From assembly GCA_025359355.1 (NCBI GenBank), contig JANYGR010000364.1, positions 1 through 6,220 on the forward strand: a stretch of DNA of 6,220 nucleotides. Reading direction: 5' to 3'. The DNA comes from Bacteroidota bacterium. GTDB lineage: Bacteria; Bacteroidota; Bacteroidia; B-17B0; Aurantibacillaceae. The notes beneath the pieces are model-generated. The model saw nothing but the letters and a program-made list of their open reading frames with translations. It searched no databases and had not been told where the DNA came from. Made by a program: the position numbers and the translations under genes. Positions 5,890 to 6,220 of the stretch are shown in pieces; within the stretch, counting starts at the first letter, position 1, and every line of letters starts with the position of its first letter.

Positions 5890-6220
5890 ATGACCATTAT
5901 CAAATACATTATATTTTTAGTAGCATTAAGTTACCGATATTTTGCTTGTCAATGCCCATTAACAGCATTAAACGAAGCTGAAACCAATAAATATGATATT
6001 GTTTTTAAAGGAAAAATTTCTTCCGTTAAATTATCAAAAGAACGAAGCGAAGCTCTATTTACCATACAGGAATTATACAAAGGTCCTATAGGTGAAACAT
6101 TCACGATTTTATTTAATGATGCCGATGAGTGTAAATTAGAACTTCAGGCAGGCGATGAATGGATTATTTATGCCAATTTTAGGCAAGTAAAAAATGCGCA
6201 ATTAGATTTTTGTAGCCGTA
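5890..6220 (+). CDS. Secreted TIMP/NTR-like protein (5' part)
   Basis: The frame from ATG 5890 stays open to the window edge (110 complete codons); an in-frame TAA lies just upstream at 5884-5886, so this is the only start. The first 19 residues (MTIIKYIIFLVALSYRYFA) look like a signal peptide, and Cys20 follows directly. The mature part begins CQCP and shows the spacing of the NTR/TIMP-like fold: an N-terminal CxC (Cys20, Cys22), an early strand IVFKGKI (37-43), TIQELYKGP (58-66), Cys81, GDEWIIYANF (88-97), and Cys108. In TIMP-like folds the two N-terminal cysteines pair with two later ones, here most simply Cys20-Cys81 and Cys22-Cys108. Bacterial proteins of this type are mostly uncharacterised exported proteins, so protease inhibition should not be assumed. 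The YFAC junction is a poor lipobox, so lipidation is uncertain. The C-terminus lies outside the window. Confidence 0.8.
   Translation, partial: MTIIKYIIFLVALSYRYFACQCPLTALNEAETNKYDIVFKGKISSVKLSKERSEALFTIQELYKGPIGETFTILFNDADECKLELQAGDEWIIYANFRQVKNAQLDFCSR

Overview
The window is an AT-rich stretch of a Bacteroidota-type chromosome, mostly translation and ribosome-biogenesis genes. Three things point to that phylum: a near-perfect TTG-N19-TAnnTTTG promoter ahead of the tRNA, AT-rich upstream regions without Shine-Dalgarno sequences before nearly every gene, and the character of the Era, UMP kinase and S9/S2 proteins. No order or genus can be assigned from this window.

Left part, plus strand (1-2460): the 3' end of rplM (L13), then rpsI (S9) and rpsB (S2) closely packed as one ribosomal-protein operon, a strong intrinsic terminator, tsf (EF-Ts), and a second terminator. 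Middle part, plus strand (2490-3873): an unrecognised predicted lipoprotein, then pyrH (UMP kinase). The usual pyrH-frr pairing is not seen. A 20-bp perfect inverted repeat at 3918-3962 serves as a bidirectional terminator where the plus-strand genes meet the minus-strand pair era-efp (4565-5497 and 3978-4526).

Right part: an initiator tRNA-fMet (5566-5640) transcribed divergently from era, with its own promoter, a leader carrying a UUCG-capped hairpin, and a terminator. Then come about 210 bases without a clear gene, and the start of a secreted TIMP/NTR-like protein that runs off the right edge.

Functionally the genes form a protein-synthesis set: ribosomal proteins, an elongation factor, polyproline rescue (EF-P), 30S assembly (Era) and the initiator tRNA, plus pyrimidine nucleotide supply (PyrH). 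I found no mobile element, CRISPR array or defence system. The points most worth a second look are an EF-P lacking the conserved GDT loop of domain III, an era gene with no normal start codon where expected and whose 5' end overlaps the tRNA promoter, a terminator splitting rpsB from tsf, and the two exported proteins of unknown role.
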